Assembly: GCF_030272615.1 (NCBI RefSeq)
Contig: NC_081406.1
Coordinates: forward strand, 483,135,900 to 483,199,899
DNA: 64,000 nucleotides
Origin: Cryptomeria japonica
Taxonomy: Eukaryota; Streptophyta; Pinopsida; Cupressales; Cupressaceae
Reading direction: 5' to 3'
Part shown: piece by piece, positions 43,238-55,269 of the stretch
How the letters are laid out: every line of letters begins with the position of its first letter
How positions within the stretch are numbered: the stretch's first letter is position 1
Notes under the pieces: model-generated
What the model was told of the DNA's origin: nothing
Database searches by the model: none
What the model saw: the letters and a program-made list of their open reading frames with translations, nothing else
Position numbers and translations under genes: made by a program

Positions 43238-43560
43238 GACATTTTTTTTGGGAGATATTCACTGCACAGTTATCATTCTTTGACATTTTTTTTACAATTT
43301 TTGGGCATTGATGTCAAAGGGGGAGTAGCATACATGTGAAAAAGAATGAAAGGTTGCACAATGAAAAAGAATGAAAGGTTGCATAATGAAAAAGAATGAA
43401 GGGTAGCATACATGAGAGGGAGTTACAGAGTTCTTGGAATTTTGGAGTATTGGAGCATTTTGCATATTCAGCTCAGGGGGAGCAGGGCAAGATGAAACCA
43501 ACAGTTGAAACCATGACCATTTTTCACATGAGTGTTGCCATCAATGTCAAAGGGGGAGAT
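43238..43560 (+). other. Element A 3' untranslated region with short repeats and polypurine tract
   Basis: It contains three copies of an AATGAAAAAGAATGAAAGGTTGC-like unit (about 43335-43410). A TGATGTCAAAGGGGGAG motif occurs at about 43310 and again, as CAATGTCAAAGGGGGAGAT, just before the 3' LTR, where it is the polypurine tract (43547-43560). Confidence 0.65.
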
Positions 43561-44456
43561 TTTTGGAAATTGACACTCTACTGGTTAAGTTTCATTATGT
43601 TGTCATTCATGGCAACATGTTTCTGGGTTCAGGCTTCATATGGTATATTGGTAGGCACTTCACAGACTCTCCATCGACACCGACAAGATAAAAGATTTGT
43701 TTGGTCATCGACAATGCAGGCCAACATGGTATGATAAAGGATATTGGTATTGAAGGAAGACACATCTTGGATCTGGCATCGAAAACTTGTTTAATTCTTA
43801 TTCATTTATGTTATAAGGCCAACATGTACTATGTAATTATATATATCCATGTAAGCCGACATAAGGCATAAATTTGTATGGGGTATATATAGGATATGCA
43901 TAGTTAGAAAAATGAAGGAATGAATAAGGTTATGGATGTAATGTAATGTGAAATATATCAAAGAGATTATGTATGTGAGGAATTCATTGTAAGAGTTATT
44001 ATGGTACTGAGGTTTTAACCGAAACATACAAAGCTTAAACCAAAACTGCATTTTGGCATAGGAAATGCTATACTAAGTAGTTCACTATTCTCCAGATTGT
44101 AGTTTGGATTATTATGTAGTCAGTGAGACTCCTTTTGTGATGAGTAGTGTGCTCTAGGATGTAAGCCTTCATGCAAGTGTAGGCCCAACATATATTGTAA
44201 TATCTCTTCATATGGCCAGTGAATTGATATTGTGGGTCACAAGTCCCACCTTGGTTTTTTCTTGTTGAGGTTTTCCACGTATAAATCTTCGTGTTATGAT
44301 TCAAATTTATATGTTTGGCTTATTGGTTGCATTACTTCTTTGTATTCTATCTATACTAGTATATCGGTTGGTGTATGTATGTTTTGTTAAAGCTAAAATC
44401 TTTTATTCCGGTATAACACTGATTTACCCCCCTCTTAGTGTTATTAGTTTCCAATA
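43561..44456 (+). repeat. Element A 3' LTR
   Basis: 896 bp, the same length as the 5' LTR with scattered substitutions. The last dinucleotide is TA instead of CA. It is followed by GATCC (44457-44461). Confidence 0.88.
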
Positions 44457-44702
44457 GATCCAATACGCTTCACTTGCCGGTAGAAACCCTCAGTGAAAGT
44501 TTAACTGGATCCAAATAGGACCACCATAAAAGCACACCATCCAATGAAACGTCACCAAATGCTCAGGATATGATCAAGAAGTACCAACAACATGAAGGAA
44601 ACTGATTCCATAAGCCAGACCCAAAATCCATTGACCAAGTCACCAAAACAACATTACTGGTAAAGCTAATCAGGAATGCCAGAAACCGGTAAAGGCATGA
44701 AT
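44457..44702 (-). repeat. Piece of the outer inverted LTR
   Basis: It continues the inverted LTR interrupted by element A. The same order is seen in the intact inverted copy around 49640-49900 (CCAAGATCA followed by AC.CGCT.CAC). It ends where the forward solo LTR begins. Confidence 0.6.
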
Positions 44703-45921
44703 TGTTGGCCATTTGGTGGAATTTATTATGTGTTGCATTGATTTTTTGTCATTGATGCCAACACTAGTTGTTTGGATGCTTTATTGACACCCTTCTAGTC
44801 CTGGTAGGTTGAGTGGTTTCTGGTTGATTTGGATCCGACATGATCCGGTAGGATTCGATATAGTTTGGTGATGGAATTGGCTTGTTCATGATACTCATGC
44901 TCATATTTGGTCAGTTGGTTTTAGTTTGGTGATCAGATGCTATCCTGCTTGCCTAGAAGCTTGGTTTTTGGTTCTGGTGAGGGTTTCACCGATAGAGCGT
45001 TTGATGAAGATCTTTGATGAATTGCATAAGTGGTGTTGGTGCAGCTTCTAGTGAAGTTTTAGGATGTTGTTCATGATCATGTTTGAGACTTGGTAGATGG
45101 AGATCATTGTTGTAGCGTATGGACCTATACTGGGTCCTAGTTGATCTAGGTTACTGACCGACTTTAATGTAGCATGTGGATTGGACCTCTCGATGTATTT
45201 CTATGATGTCTTATGTGTTGGATACTATTTGTCTTTTGTAAGGCCAACATGGTTTGTAATTATGTAATTGGTTTATTATCTGGTGGCCGACCTAATTGTT
45301 TATGGTCGAGGGTTTGTATATATAGATGTAAGATCTCATTGTAGATCATCATGGTTAAGGTTAGAGGTCATGGTGAAGGGATGTAATGTGCAAATAATGT
45401 AATATCATTCAGGTAGAGGATTTGGTCGATAATTGGAGATCGAATTGGGTGTATGTAAGAGTATTTAGTCCTTTGGTATTGAGCTTAACCAAAACTATAC
45501 TCAGGCATAGGAGATGCTATCTTTTACAGTTCAACATTTCTCCATATTGTAGTCTGGATTTCTATGTAGTCAGTGAGGCTCCTTTTGTGATGAGCCGTGC
45601 ACTCTAGACTATTGGCCTTCCTGCAAGTGCAATCCCCTCAATTGTAATTCACATACTTACAACAAAATTATTATCTGACTATGGGTAGGTTTCCCACCAT
45701 GGTTTTCCATTTATCATGTTTTCCACGTATAAATATTGGTGTCATATGGATGGTATTTATTCTGTGATTATTTTTTATACTTAATTGGTTTAACTGCTAT
45801 TCCGGTTTTAATGTTTTGGGTTCCGGTATTAAAGTTCAAATTGCTAATAGTTCTTGTAATCTCTGACAACTGATTCACCCCCCCCTCTCAGTTATCTTTC
45901 GATTATTTGAACTGTCTAACA
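44703..45921 (+). mobile_element. Forward copia-type solo LTR, 1.2 kb
   Basis: It begins TGTTGGCCATTTGG and ends GTCTAACA, with the shared LTR core near 45570-45640 and CACCCCCCCCTCTCAG near its end. Neither a primer site after it nor a polypurine tract before it is present, so it is a solo LTR. The flanking 5-mers TGAAT and TAAAC differ at two positions, so the duplication is doubtful. It lies inside the outer inverted LTR, making an opposite-strand pair. Confidence 0.7.
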
Positions 45922-46165
45922 TAAACCAACCGGTAACCGGAAATGCCAAAAGCGATAACCAAATCATGAAACCACCAGAATATAGCAAGCATATAACCAT
46001 CAGAATAAGCATCCAAAACCGATTCTTGAGGTCTGATCATACCGCATCAAAATCATAGGCGAAACCAAAATGATCACCAAGACTAACCGGGATAGATCTA
46101 ACCACTATACTCTTTAACCGGGATACAGAGCCGACATCAATGACAACACTTAACCAAATCCAACA
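45922..46165 (-). repeat. Last piece of the outer inverted LTR
   Basis: This is the reverse of an LTR start: it ends GACATCAATGACAACA..CCAACA, the mirror of TGTTGG...TGTTGTCATTGATG found at the start of the forward LTRs. CCGGT words are frequent, as in related LTRs here. Confidence 0.6.
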
Positions 46166-48906
46166 TATTACCAAGAGTTAGTGTCTTGTGTCTTTTCTTG
46201 ACCCTTTTGACATGTTGACTGAGGTGATGTGAATATATGTGGTATGATTTAGTAATGTTGATTTGCAATTATAATTATAGTTAGATTATTCATTTGTTAT
46301 CTATTTATTTATTTAATTGATCTATTATTTATTAATTGTTTATTTGGCTATTTGATTATTGTTTAATCAACTTAATTTAATTTATTATTTAATTGAAGTT
46401 TAATTATTATAAATATTGTTATTTATTGTTTATTTATTTTATTGATATTTATTTTTAATTATCTTTTATTTATTGAATTTTATTGAATTGGTATTTAATG
46501 GAATTTATATTTATTTTATTTTATTTTATGGCTTTTATTATTAATATTTATTTATAATAGTTTATTATGGGTAAAATAATAAATGTTGTATTGTGGATTA
46601 TTATTTATTGGTTGGATAAATAATATTATCCATGTTTATTGTGTTATTATGGGGTTATGATTTTATATTTTATTTAATTGATTTTCTACCCCGTTTGGTT
46701 AATTTGTCTTTTGATATAATCTACCTACCCTCCTATTTTTTTAGTTGAATGGGGGATGGTAGGTAAATAATAAATATATTTTGATATATGTCTTGGACTA
46801 TGTGTGGGGTAGGTATAATATATTATTTTTAGAATATTTTGAATGGTTGGGTTTGATTAAGGTTTTGAGTTTAATTTTTGAATAAATTCAGCTTCCTGTG
46901 CTTTCATAGGTTTCGGGAGCTTTTGGATATTTTGATTGAAGTATTTTTCTTTGGATTTGGATTGGATTTTATTGAAGGTTGTTGCTATATTTTGGAGTTC
47001 TTCATCTGATTTCTTTCCTGTTCTTCTTTTACCAAGTTGGCTTCGGGTTCCTTGCACTCAATATTTGATTTTGAAAAGATTGTATATCATGTCTGTAAAA
47101 GATTGTTTGGGGATTTTGGAATGGAGTTAATTTGATTATTATTATTATAAATTTTGTAAGGGAAAGGATTGGAATGGTTTGCATTTGTTTTGGGAAATTT
47201 GAGTTATTGCGTTGCCGAGTATGGGAGATGCTTCATGGACTAATATGAGATTTTGTGTGATGCTTAATGGCTTTGTTTTGGTATTTGAAAGGTTTTATTT
47301 TCTCTTGTATATCTTATTTCAGGACCTATTAGTGTTTAGAATCCTTTTTGGTTGATTTATTTGGAAGTGGTTGTGTCTGCAACTCTTCCTATGCATTGTT
47401 TGTTGGTAAAAGTTTAGTTCCTTGCTAGGTAGTCCTCATTTGATTCATGTAAACCCTAATCTTCCCTCTAGATGGTTTTTTTATGAGTTCTGGGTCTGTT
47501 TTAGGTCATTATAAGGTATGTGCCCGAATTTGGGCAAATTTGAATAACCTCGCAATCTATTTTTTGTGACTAGCTCCCATGTTACAAAAGCGCCACTCTA
47601 GGAGTCAAAAGCACCATAGTAGGATAAAAGTGCTAAAATAGTGTCAACACATTTTTGGATATGGGTTTTGACCTTCTGTATTGACTTTTCTTGTTGGTTT
47701 TGGATTCTAGAGGCTAGGGTTTGTTGTATTGATGATTTTTGGGCATTGATCCATGCTTTTGAGGTGTGTTTGAATCCTATTTGGGCTCTAGCAAGTATTG
47801 CACTTGTCTATTGAGGTTTGAAATGTTGCTCCAGCAAGATGTGTGCATCCCTTGTTGTTGAGGATGAGTATATGCAACTCTAGTGAGAGGTTATGTTGTG
47901 CCTCGCTATTGAGGACTATGTGGTATCATTGGATTTATATTCTTGCCCTATTTGTGTGTTTATATCACTCTTGAGGCTCTCTTTATTCTTGCATTATGAT
48001 GCTTTGATCTGATAGCATGATCCTTATTATATGGAATTTCTTTGTATGTTTATGACCATCCTTTATGATTCAGTTTGTATCAGATTTAAAATGACCTTTT
48101 GGATGCTTTCCTTGATGAGTTTTATGTTGTTATTGTGATGTACTTATTATTTGCTACCCTATGATTTTGGTCCATGGCAGGGAGAGTGGGCTTTTGCATG
48201 TGTGGACCAGGGTCTTGAGCATTAGGCCTCTAGGAGGGGGTATATACTTGATGGAACCACGTGAAGGGTTTTCTTGTAATTGCAAGTGATAATATTAATA
48301 ATTGATTACTGGGTTTGGGTATTTAAGAAGTCACTAGACAAGATAATAATTGGTTTTGTGGCCCCACATCATATCCCTTGATGGATACTCGGGATGAGCT
48401 TGGAAAGACCATTGGAGCGGTAAACCAATATCCCTTGAATGGCTCCAAGGTTGAGATGCTTCCACATGTCTATTAGGGTGAGGCTTGGCCCCTTCTATTG
48501 TGAGGATAACATGTGATAACACTCTTGCCCTACATGTGTTTGTTATCCATATTCCCTTGTTGTTTTTGCCTCTGGAAGTTTTGTTGATTTGATTACTTTC
48601 ATGATGTGATTTGCATGTCCTAAATGTTGGTGTTTTGTGGAGTCATACATTTTATCCTATGATTGTTAGGTATCAGCTTAGGTCTTGAGTGTGAGTTGGA
48701 ACCTTATGTCATCTCCTAGCATGGGGTTTGGTTCCTTATTGGTTCCACATGGTTGGGTTGTTTGATTCCTTCTTCCATTGGGATATTATTCTGGATGTTA
48801 GCGTGCATGGATTGGATTCTTGGATCTTCATTATGCGGATATTCTTTGGAGGTAATTTCTATGTATTTAGATTATAAAGAAATGTATCATGATGGTTTGA
48901 AATATT
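46166..48906. other. AT-rich region, no gene seen
   Basis: 2.7 kb. 46220-46680 is low-complexity TTTATT/TTAATT DNA. The rest has no LTR ends, domain or credible frame that I could find. Short frames (for example - strand 46857-47057) have ordinary random composition. It may be old LTR or intergenic sequence, interrupted by the inverted LTR that follows. Confidence 0.45.
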
Positions 48907-50169
48907 TGTTAACAACAACCAACAGGGAAGATTGAGAGTTGGGGGGGGGGGGTGAATCAATATTCATCGGAATAACAAACTCAACCACAAAACATAGATC
49001 TGATAAACAACAACAATAAGATAGATAAGAAAATTAACAACACAACAGACAACACCAAGATTTTGATGTGGAAAACCTAGTTAAGGGAAAAACCATGGTG
49101 GGAGCCTTCCCATAGTAAGATGATACTCTGTAGTAGTATGTGAAAATATGACAATGGGGCATGCACATGCATTTAGGCACACTACCTAAAGATCACTACT
49201 CAGATAATATTTTCTCAGAAGGCTACAATCCTTAGGGAAGTCTTACTGACTTACAATAAGATTCAGACTACAATCCAGAAGAAATGAACTGAAAGAATAA
49301 CATCTCCAAATGCTTGATTACAGTTCCGGTTAAGCACAAATGTTTGCCCTGCAACACCAATCTCACCACAAACTCAATATCAAAGGATAAATCACTTGTT
49401 CGCACACAAACCTCTCTATGATAATGCAAACACAACATTGACACCCAAACTACATGACTATATCACCTATATATACAATTCATCAACCTTGATAACAAGG
49501 TTGGCTAAACCCTCAACCCTCAATTACAAAATTACATCACACGATACAAATCTTGACCATTAGACCAATATAATGGTTTACATGACATAACATGGTCCTA
49601 AATAAAATTCCCAAACTCACAACTCCATCAAAAAATCATGCCAAGATCAACCGTAACACGCTACACCACCAGAAATACCGCATAACATACAAATCATCAC
49701 CAGTTGATAGAAACCATCGAAAACTCACACAATGATCAATACAGATCAACAAGACAAATAGGGCATAATTAAGAAAAACCAACAAGCATGTTAGAATCAT
49801 CCAAAATAGCTGCACCAACACCACTTTTCAAATCTTCATCGGTCAACGTCTCAAAGCTCAAGTACACAACCAATCAACAACTGTCATGAAGAAAGATAAA
49901 TTGATGACCACCAAATCATGATCTAACTAAAAGGGAGATACACAAGACCATCCCAAGAAATATCCCAAAAGCTCAGCACTAGATCTGATCACACCGAAAT
50001 ATACTAGAGGATATAGCAGATTCTACAAAATAGTGATCAACAAACCAACACTACAAACTGGATTAGAAAATCTTCCCAATCTATAATCACCAGAGCAAAT
50101 CATAGGATTATGTTGACATCAATGACAACAACATATCCTAGCAAAAGAAATGATCAACAATATCCAACA
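48907..50169 (-). mobile_element. Second inverted copia-type solo LTR
   Basis: The reverse complement carries TGTTGG..TCATTGATGTCAAC at its start, the shared core (about 49145-49260) and CACCCCCCC...CTCTCAAT near its end; a G-run stands at 48941-48953. No primer site is next to it. The left end may be 48907 (TGTTAAC) or 48932 (TGAGAG). Flanking 5-mers do not match, so the borders are approximate. Confidence 0.65.
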
Positions 50170-51008
50170 AGGTTATGTATTCTTAAGACATTTATCTTCA
50201 TGTATTTATAAGTGTAATTGAAAAGGAATATGAAGAAGTAGTTTAAGAGTAGTCCTCTTGTACATAAATTGATGTGTTGGATATTCATTATGTAATGTTA
50301 AATTATGACTTTTATGTGGAAAAGAAAGAGTTAGTATTCATCCTTTGGCATTTTATTGAAATTGTAAGATGGAATTGTATGTATAGTTTTAAGGAAATTA
50401 TGTAGGAAGAATAGTAGTTGTTGTTATAGATCTCGTTAAAGAATGGAAATTATCTAGATGAAATGGATTATGATACTTAGGTAAATGAGCTAGTTGTATT
50501 AGAGATATGTAATTGACTTAAAGGATAATCTAGTTTATTTAATGGTTATATAATTAATGATGTTTTTTATGATGAATGGAAGAATGGATATTGGGAGTGT
50601 TTGATTTGGTAGTTTCTAAAAGATCCTAAAGAGTATGATATGTGTTTAAGTTATGCAAATGTGTTAAGGTTTTATTATAGCTGTATGGGAAGTAAATGAA
50701 GAGATGGATATATGATGTGTTAGGATTTTGTCAAGTAATGACGCTGAGATACCTTAGGGAATAGATTGCATTGTATGAGTTTATATAGAGATTGTGTTAA
50801 TGGTTATTCCGCTTGCGTAATATGATTCTATGGATAAGTTCATACTGTTTTATGCATTCATGTAAATAGTTAATGACACATTGATGAATTATAGTAGTAA
50901 TGTTGCATTAATGGAATGTTAGTAATAACATAGAAGTAGTAGTAACCTTAAAGGAAAAATAATTATCTCCTTTTGTTAGTAGATTTTGGTTTGTTTCTCT
51001 AGGGTATT
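50170..51008. other. AT-rich stretch, no gene seen
   Basis: No coding or structural feature found. It is probably the continuation of the DNA left of the inverted LTR, but I see no feature that proves it. The end (TTTGGTTTGTTTCTCTAG at about 50987-51002) resembles a splice acceptor before the frame that follows. Confidence 0.4.
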
Positions 51009-51208
51009 TTGGCAGGCATTACACCACACGAAGAAGCCCCAAAGCCTAAGAAAAGGAGGCCCCGTACTAAGAAGGCTGCATCTATATCTGTTGAGACCGC
51101 CACAATTATGGAGGAAGATCTTCATGCTCTAGAAAATCCTCCACCTGCTCAACAAGAGAATGCCTCACAAGGCCCTTTTGAATTGCCATCAATGCCAAAG
51201 GGGGATAT
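51009..51208 (+). pseudogene. Basic C-terminal fragment of an unknown retroelement frame
   Basis: About 66 codons are rich in K, R, P and E (KPKKRRPRTKKA near the start). They are preceded by a pyrimidine tract with CTCTAG and run into TTGCCATCAATGCCAAAGGGGG at the LTR border. That last motif is the polypurine tract of the copia family itself. The fragment is unlike the interior of the copia element to its right. It may be the end of a partner element that shares the LTR, or an exon of an unknown gene. Confidence 0.35.
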
Positions 51209-52636
51209 TGTTGGCATTTGCATGAAGATTGCATTAATGAAATGTTATGTTGTCATTGATGTCAATTAACCGGTAATGATATTGTTATAATGTTGTTTTG
51301 TAACCAATAGGAAGAGATAGTAAAGGGAACTGTAATTGATAGGTAAGTTTGTGGAGTGAACCGGTATTGTTAAGTATTGGAGAATTGAACCAGTAAACCC
51401 TACTTGTTAATTTGATAAACCCTAACTGATTAAGTTTGGTGAATTGGTGATATTGGTTTATGATCTGATGATGAGCGGTAATGATTGTGACACATATGCA
51501 TATTGTATGAGAAGAGTTTCAAAATGTTTTTGGAATGTTGAGATAATGGTTTTTATCTTGGGAATGAGAAAGTATATTATATGTAATGCAAAGTGCGTGA
51601 TGAGTTATTTAGTTCGATGAAGCGGTGATCAAGGAGCGGTCGAGGCTTTCTTGAATGATGTGCAAAGATTGTTATGTAATCCAACGGTCATACCTGAACC
51701 GACTTGTTTGTAATCTCTATGAGAGAATTAGGTTTTTGTTGTGTTACCAACCTAATTGATTTATTTATAAGTTCGATGATTTGTTTTGTTTAGTGTGTTG
51801 GCAAAGTTGTAGTTGAATGTGTGGTTGCTGAACCAAAAAATGTATCTACAATTTGTGTAAAAGCAGATAAGAGCATGAAAAGGATCTAAACAAGCAAGTG
51901 TAGTGCTATTCTAACAGATCAGCAAACTCCTATTGTTTTATAACATGTACAACAGTAAAATCCCCTAACCAGATAAGCTCTAGCAAGCTTTGTGTTATTC
52001 AAATCCTCTAACTAGGTGGTCCATTAGCTTGGATTTCAAATCTTCTACCAAGGTTACTCCTCACAGGTTATTGCTTCTAACAAGGCATTATAGTCAATCC
52101 CTTAACTGGGTGTTCCCTAACATGATATGTTCTTAATAGGACTTTTTATAATAGCTTTAATAGGCTTGGCTCCTAACAGGGCAAACTTCAAAAGAGTTCA
52201 GATAGGTATCTTGTGAGTCTCATCTCACTATGGTTTTTCCCATTTGGGTTTCCACATCAAAAATATTGTGTCAAGTGGTGAATGTTTTTGTGGTTATGTT
52301 TTCTATGGTTGAATTGCTTAACTACTTAACTTTGATAAGTTATGTTAACTGACAACAATCAAAAATAAGGTTTTACTTATGTCAAGTAAATGTATTTGGA
52401 TGTTTGTAAGTTTCAAGTTGTTTACTGTTTTCTGTTGTAACAATCAACCGGTTTAAGTTGACAGTTTATTCTGATAGTGATATTGCATTTATGGTTCAAT
52501 GGTTTAACTTGTTAGTTTAAAGTTTACTTTGAGAGGTTAGTTCAGAATTAGGTGAAAGTTTATTAGTTTTTCTATCTACTGATTCACCCCCCCTCTCAGT
52601 AGTTGACCGGATTCTTATTCTTTCATCATACCATCA
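51209..52636 (+). repeat. Copia 5' LTR
   Basis: 1428 bp, with GGTTTTTCCCATTTGGGTTT near 52232 and CACCCCCCCTCTCAG near 52585. It ends ATCATACCATCA before the primer site. Confidence 0.9.
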
Positions 52637-52638
52637 AT

Positions 52639-52650
52639 TGGTATCAGAGC
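52639..52650 (+). promoter_or_regulatory. Copia primer binding site (initiator tRNA-Met type)
   Basis: TGGTATCAGAGC two bases after the LTR, identical to the sites of elements A and B. Confidence 0.92.
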
Positions 52651-52706
52651 AAGTCAAGTCCTCTAAGGTCCAAGCCTAACAACTTGAGCTAAAGATCTTG
52701 TTGAAC

Positions 52707-53570
52707 ATGATGAAGAAGGAAGGTCCGAAGTTTAATAGAGAGAAATACATAATATGGAGTGATAGAAGGAAAATTTATATCAAGAGTCTTGGAAATCAAT
52801 ACTAGGAACATGTTAATACTCAATATGTTGCACCTAGTGGGATTATGACTGATGATCGAAAGAAAGAGAAACAAGAAAACAACCAAGCACTGGAGGCTAT
52901 TATCAGTTCTTTATCTGATGTAGAATATGTTGATATTCATGGTTTGGAGACTGTACATGAGGTATGGAAGAAACTTGAAGAGATTTATAGCGGTGATCAA
53001 CATGTGAAGATTTCCAAGGAAGAGAGTCTAAGAGGAAAGTTTGATGACATGCGGATGGCTGAAGGTGAGAATATCCAACAATATGGTCAGAGGATAAAAG
53101 AGATAGTTGGAGAGATCAAGAGTACTAGTGGTAAAGTGGAAGATACCACAGTGGTTAGTAAGGTGCTGAGAACCCTACTACCGGTCTACGCTATTCGAGT
53201 TGTAGCCATTCGGGAGCTAAAGTCAATTGACAAAACCAAGGTAACCCTTGACTCCATCATTGGTAAGCTTATAGATTTTGAATTGAATGGTTATGATGGT
53301 AGTATTCATAAATCTAAATCAGCATTTAGAGCTTCAGTTTCTAACCCATCTATGAGGAAAAGTAGAGATGTTAGTCATTATAATGAATCTAGATCCAGCA
53401 GAGAAATTGATAATGAAGATAGTTTGGTTGAGCTTGAAGCATTGTTGGCCAAGCGATTGACCAGAGGTATCGATAAATACAGAGGTAAATTACCTTTGAA
53501 ATGCTTTGCATGCAACAAGATTGGACACATTGCAACTAACTATCCTAATGGTGATAATGATCACAAGTGA
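52707..53570 (+). pseudogene. gag: Copia Gag
   Basis: From the ATG at 52707 (start MMKKEGPKFNREKY) one frame runs to TGA 53568. It is broken only by TAG 52803, where tryptophan is usual (Y*EHV). It has the helical Gag core typical of copia elements (HEVWKKLEEIYSG, GENIQQYGQRIKEIV, LRTLLPVYAIRVVAI) and one zinc knuckle, CFACNKIGHIATNY, whose last cysteine has become tyrosine. The frame continues after the TGA into the protease. Confidence 0.88.
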
Positions 53571-54936
53571 GAGAAGTTCAAGAAGTACAAGGGAAAAGGA
53601 AAAAGAGATTGTCTTATTGTAGTTGATGGTGGTATCATTGATGAGGAATCTGAAGGTGATGCTAATGAAGACATTGTCTTTGTAGCCATTAAAGAGGATA
53701 CATTTGATCAGAAAGATTTAGTTTCTCACATGGATAATTCTGATGAATGGATTATTGATAGTGGTTGTTCACATCACATGACCGATGACCAAAGAAAATT
53801 TCTTTCTTTGAAGGAATTTGATGGCAGAGTTGTAAGATTTGGTAATGACTCACCCTGCATGGTTAAAGGTAAGGGAACTATTTCTCTTAATGAGAAGAGT
53901 AGTACAAATGATGTCTACTAGGTTGAAGGTCTCAAGCACAATCTTTTGAGTGTTGCTCAACTCAATGACAAAGGATACCCATTGGAGTTTAAGAATGGTA
54001 TGTGCAAAATATATGGGAGCAAAGGTGAACTGATTGCAACCAACAAGCAGACTAAAGGTAACTTGTTTCACCTGAATCCTAAAGTCAACAACTGTTTAAT
54101 TGCTAAAGTTGATGATTGTTGGCTTTGGCATAGGAGATTTTGTCATTTAAATTTTGATAACATAGTTAAAGTGAGTATTGTCCAAGACAGTGAGAGATTT
54201 TCCATAGTTGGACAAACCAGTTAATGCTCTATGTAAGGAATGTTAGTTGGGAAAGATGACATCCTCAAATTTTAAGAGCAAGTCTTTTTCAACAAAACAT
54301 TTGTTAGATTTGGTACATCCAGACCTCTGTGGACCAATAAGGACTAAAAGTATTTAAGGTGATAGATATTTTATGATCTTCATTGATGATTTCTCAAGGA
54401 TGATGTGGGTCACATTCTTGAAGGATAAAATAGAAGCATTTAGTAAATTCAAGGCATTCACGACCTTAGCTAAAAAGGAAAGTGGTAAGAAGATAATGTG
54501 TCTGAGGATTGATCAAGGCGATGCATTTACTTCTGAGGAATTCACTAGATATTATAAAGAAAATGGTATCAAATGGCAGCTTTCTGCATCAAGGACACCA
54601 CAACAGAATGGTATTGCAGAGAGGAACAACCAATTAGTTGTTGAAGCTGCTAAGATGATGTTGATACAAGGAGGTGTAGAAAAAAAATTCTGGAGAGAAG
54701 CTGTCAGCACAACTATCTACACAATGAATTGGATTTTGGTAAAAAGAGGTAAGGATAAGACTTCTTATGAATACAGGTATGGTAGATCACCTAATGTTGG
54801 TTATTTCCAAATATTTGGCAGAAAATGTTTTATTAAGAGAGGTGACTATGTTAGTAAGTTTGAAGCTAAAAGTGATGAAGGTATATTTCTTGGTTATTCC
54901 ACCAAGAGTAAGGCCTACAAATGGTACAACAACTAG
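53571..54936 (+). pseudogene. pol: Copia protease and integrase region
   Basis: In frame with Gag up to about 54200, with an internal TAG at 53919. The protease site is WIIDSGCSHHM near 53750-53780. The GAG-pre-integrase part has LWHRRFCHLN near 54124. After a frameshift near 54200, the integrase core lies in 54373-54936: FIDDFSRMMW, RIDQGDAFTS (normally SDNGGEF) and TPQQNGIAERNN for the D, D, E residues. It ends at TAG 54934. It is clearly inactive. Confidence 0.88.
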
Positions 54937-55269
54937 ACACAGAGAATCATTGAGAGTGATGATGTTTGAGTGGATGAGTATCTCGAAGTCTCAGGAGAAA
55001 CCGACATGGAGAGATAGGATGAAGATCCTTGCATTTTGTTTTTGGAACCAAAACCAGTGAAACCTGAAACTGGTGAAGTAAATAATGATGTACCTATTCA
55101 ACTGGAATAGGTAGACTTAGAAGAAGATGATGATAATGAAGAAGATGAACCTGAAGATAATGATCATGTTATTTCAAGGTATGCAAGACTCAATCACAAT
55201 CCTGACCAGATTATTGGAGATAAGGATGCTGGAGTACTAACCAGAAGAAGAATTAGAGAGAATTCTTCC

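Larger units (their letters stand above)
19660..44456 (+). mobile_element. Element A: pol-less gag-bearing LTR retrotransposon, split by Tat-2
   Basis: Two 896-bp LTRs (19660-20555 and 43561-44456) flank an interior with an initiator-Met primer site, a Gag frame with four CCHC-type modules, and a roughly 1,050-codon frame of unknown function. No protease, RT, RNase H or integrase is visible. Without Tat-2 it is about 6.8 kb. The flanking 5-mers GATCA and GATCC differ by one base, and the terminal TG/CA are mutated (TC..., ...TA), which indicates age. Element B at 58930 is a second, diverged copy. The family must be mobilised in trans, perhaps by a copia element with related LTRs such as the one at 51209-58594. 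Confidence 0.88.
1823..46165 (-). mobile_element. Split inverted solo LTR, outermost layer of the nest
   Basis: A copia-type LTR in reverse orientation lies in four pieces: 1823-1851, 18955-19659, 44462-44702 and about 45922-46165. It starts TGTTGG and ends CCAACA. Removing the insertions leaves about 1.2 kb, close to the forward solo LTR at 44703-45921 (1219 bp) and the inverted one at 48907-50169 (1263 bp). The GTATA and GATC(A/C) duplications of the inner elements show that the pieces were once joined. There is no convincing primer site at its left edge, so I read it as a solo LTR. A matching outer target duplication is not visible (ATTTG versus TATTA), so the outer borders are less certain than the inner ones. 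Confidence 0.65.

Noticed and set aside
46857-47057. 66-codon - strand frame
   Set aside because: No domain, no conserved relative in the window, and composition expected by chance in AT-rich DNA.
48941-48953. Run of G bases
   Set aside because: It is the pyrimidine-rich LTR end in reverse orientation; run length may also be affected by sequencing error.
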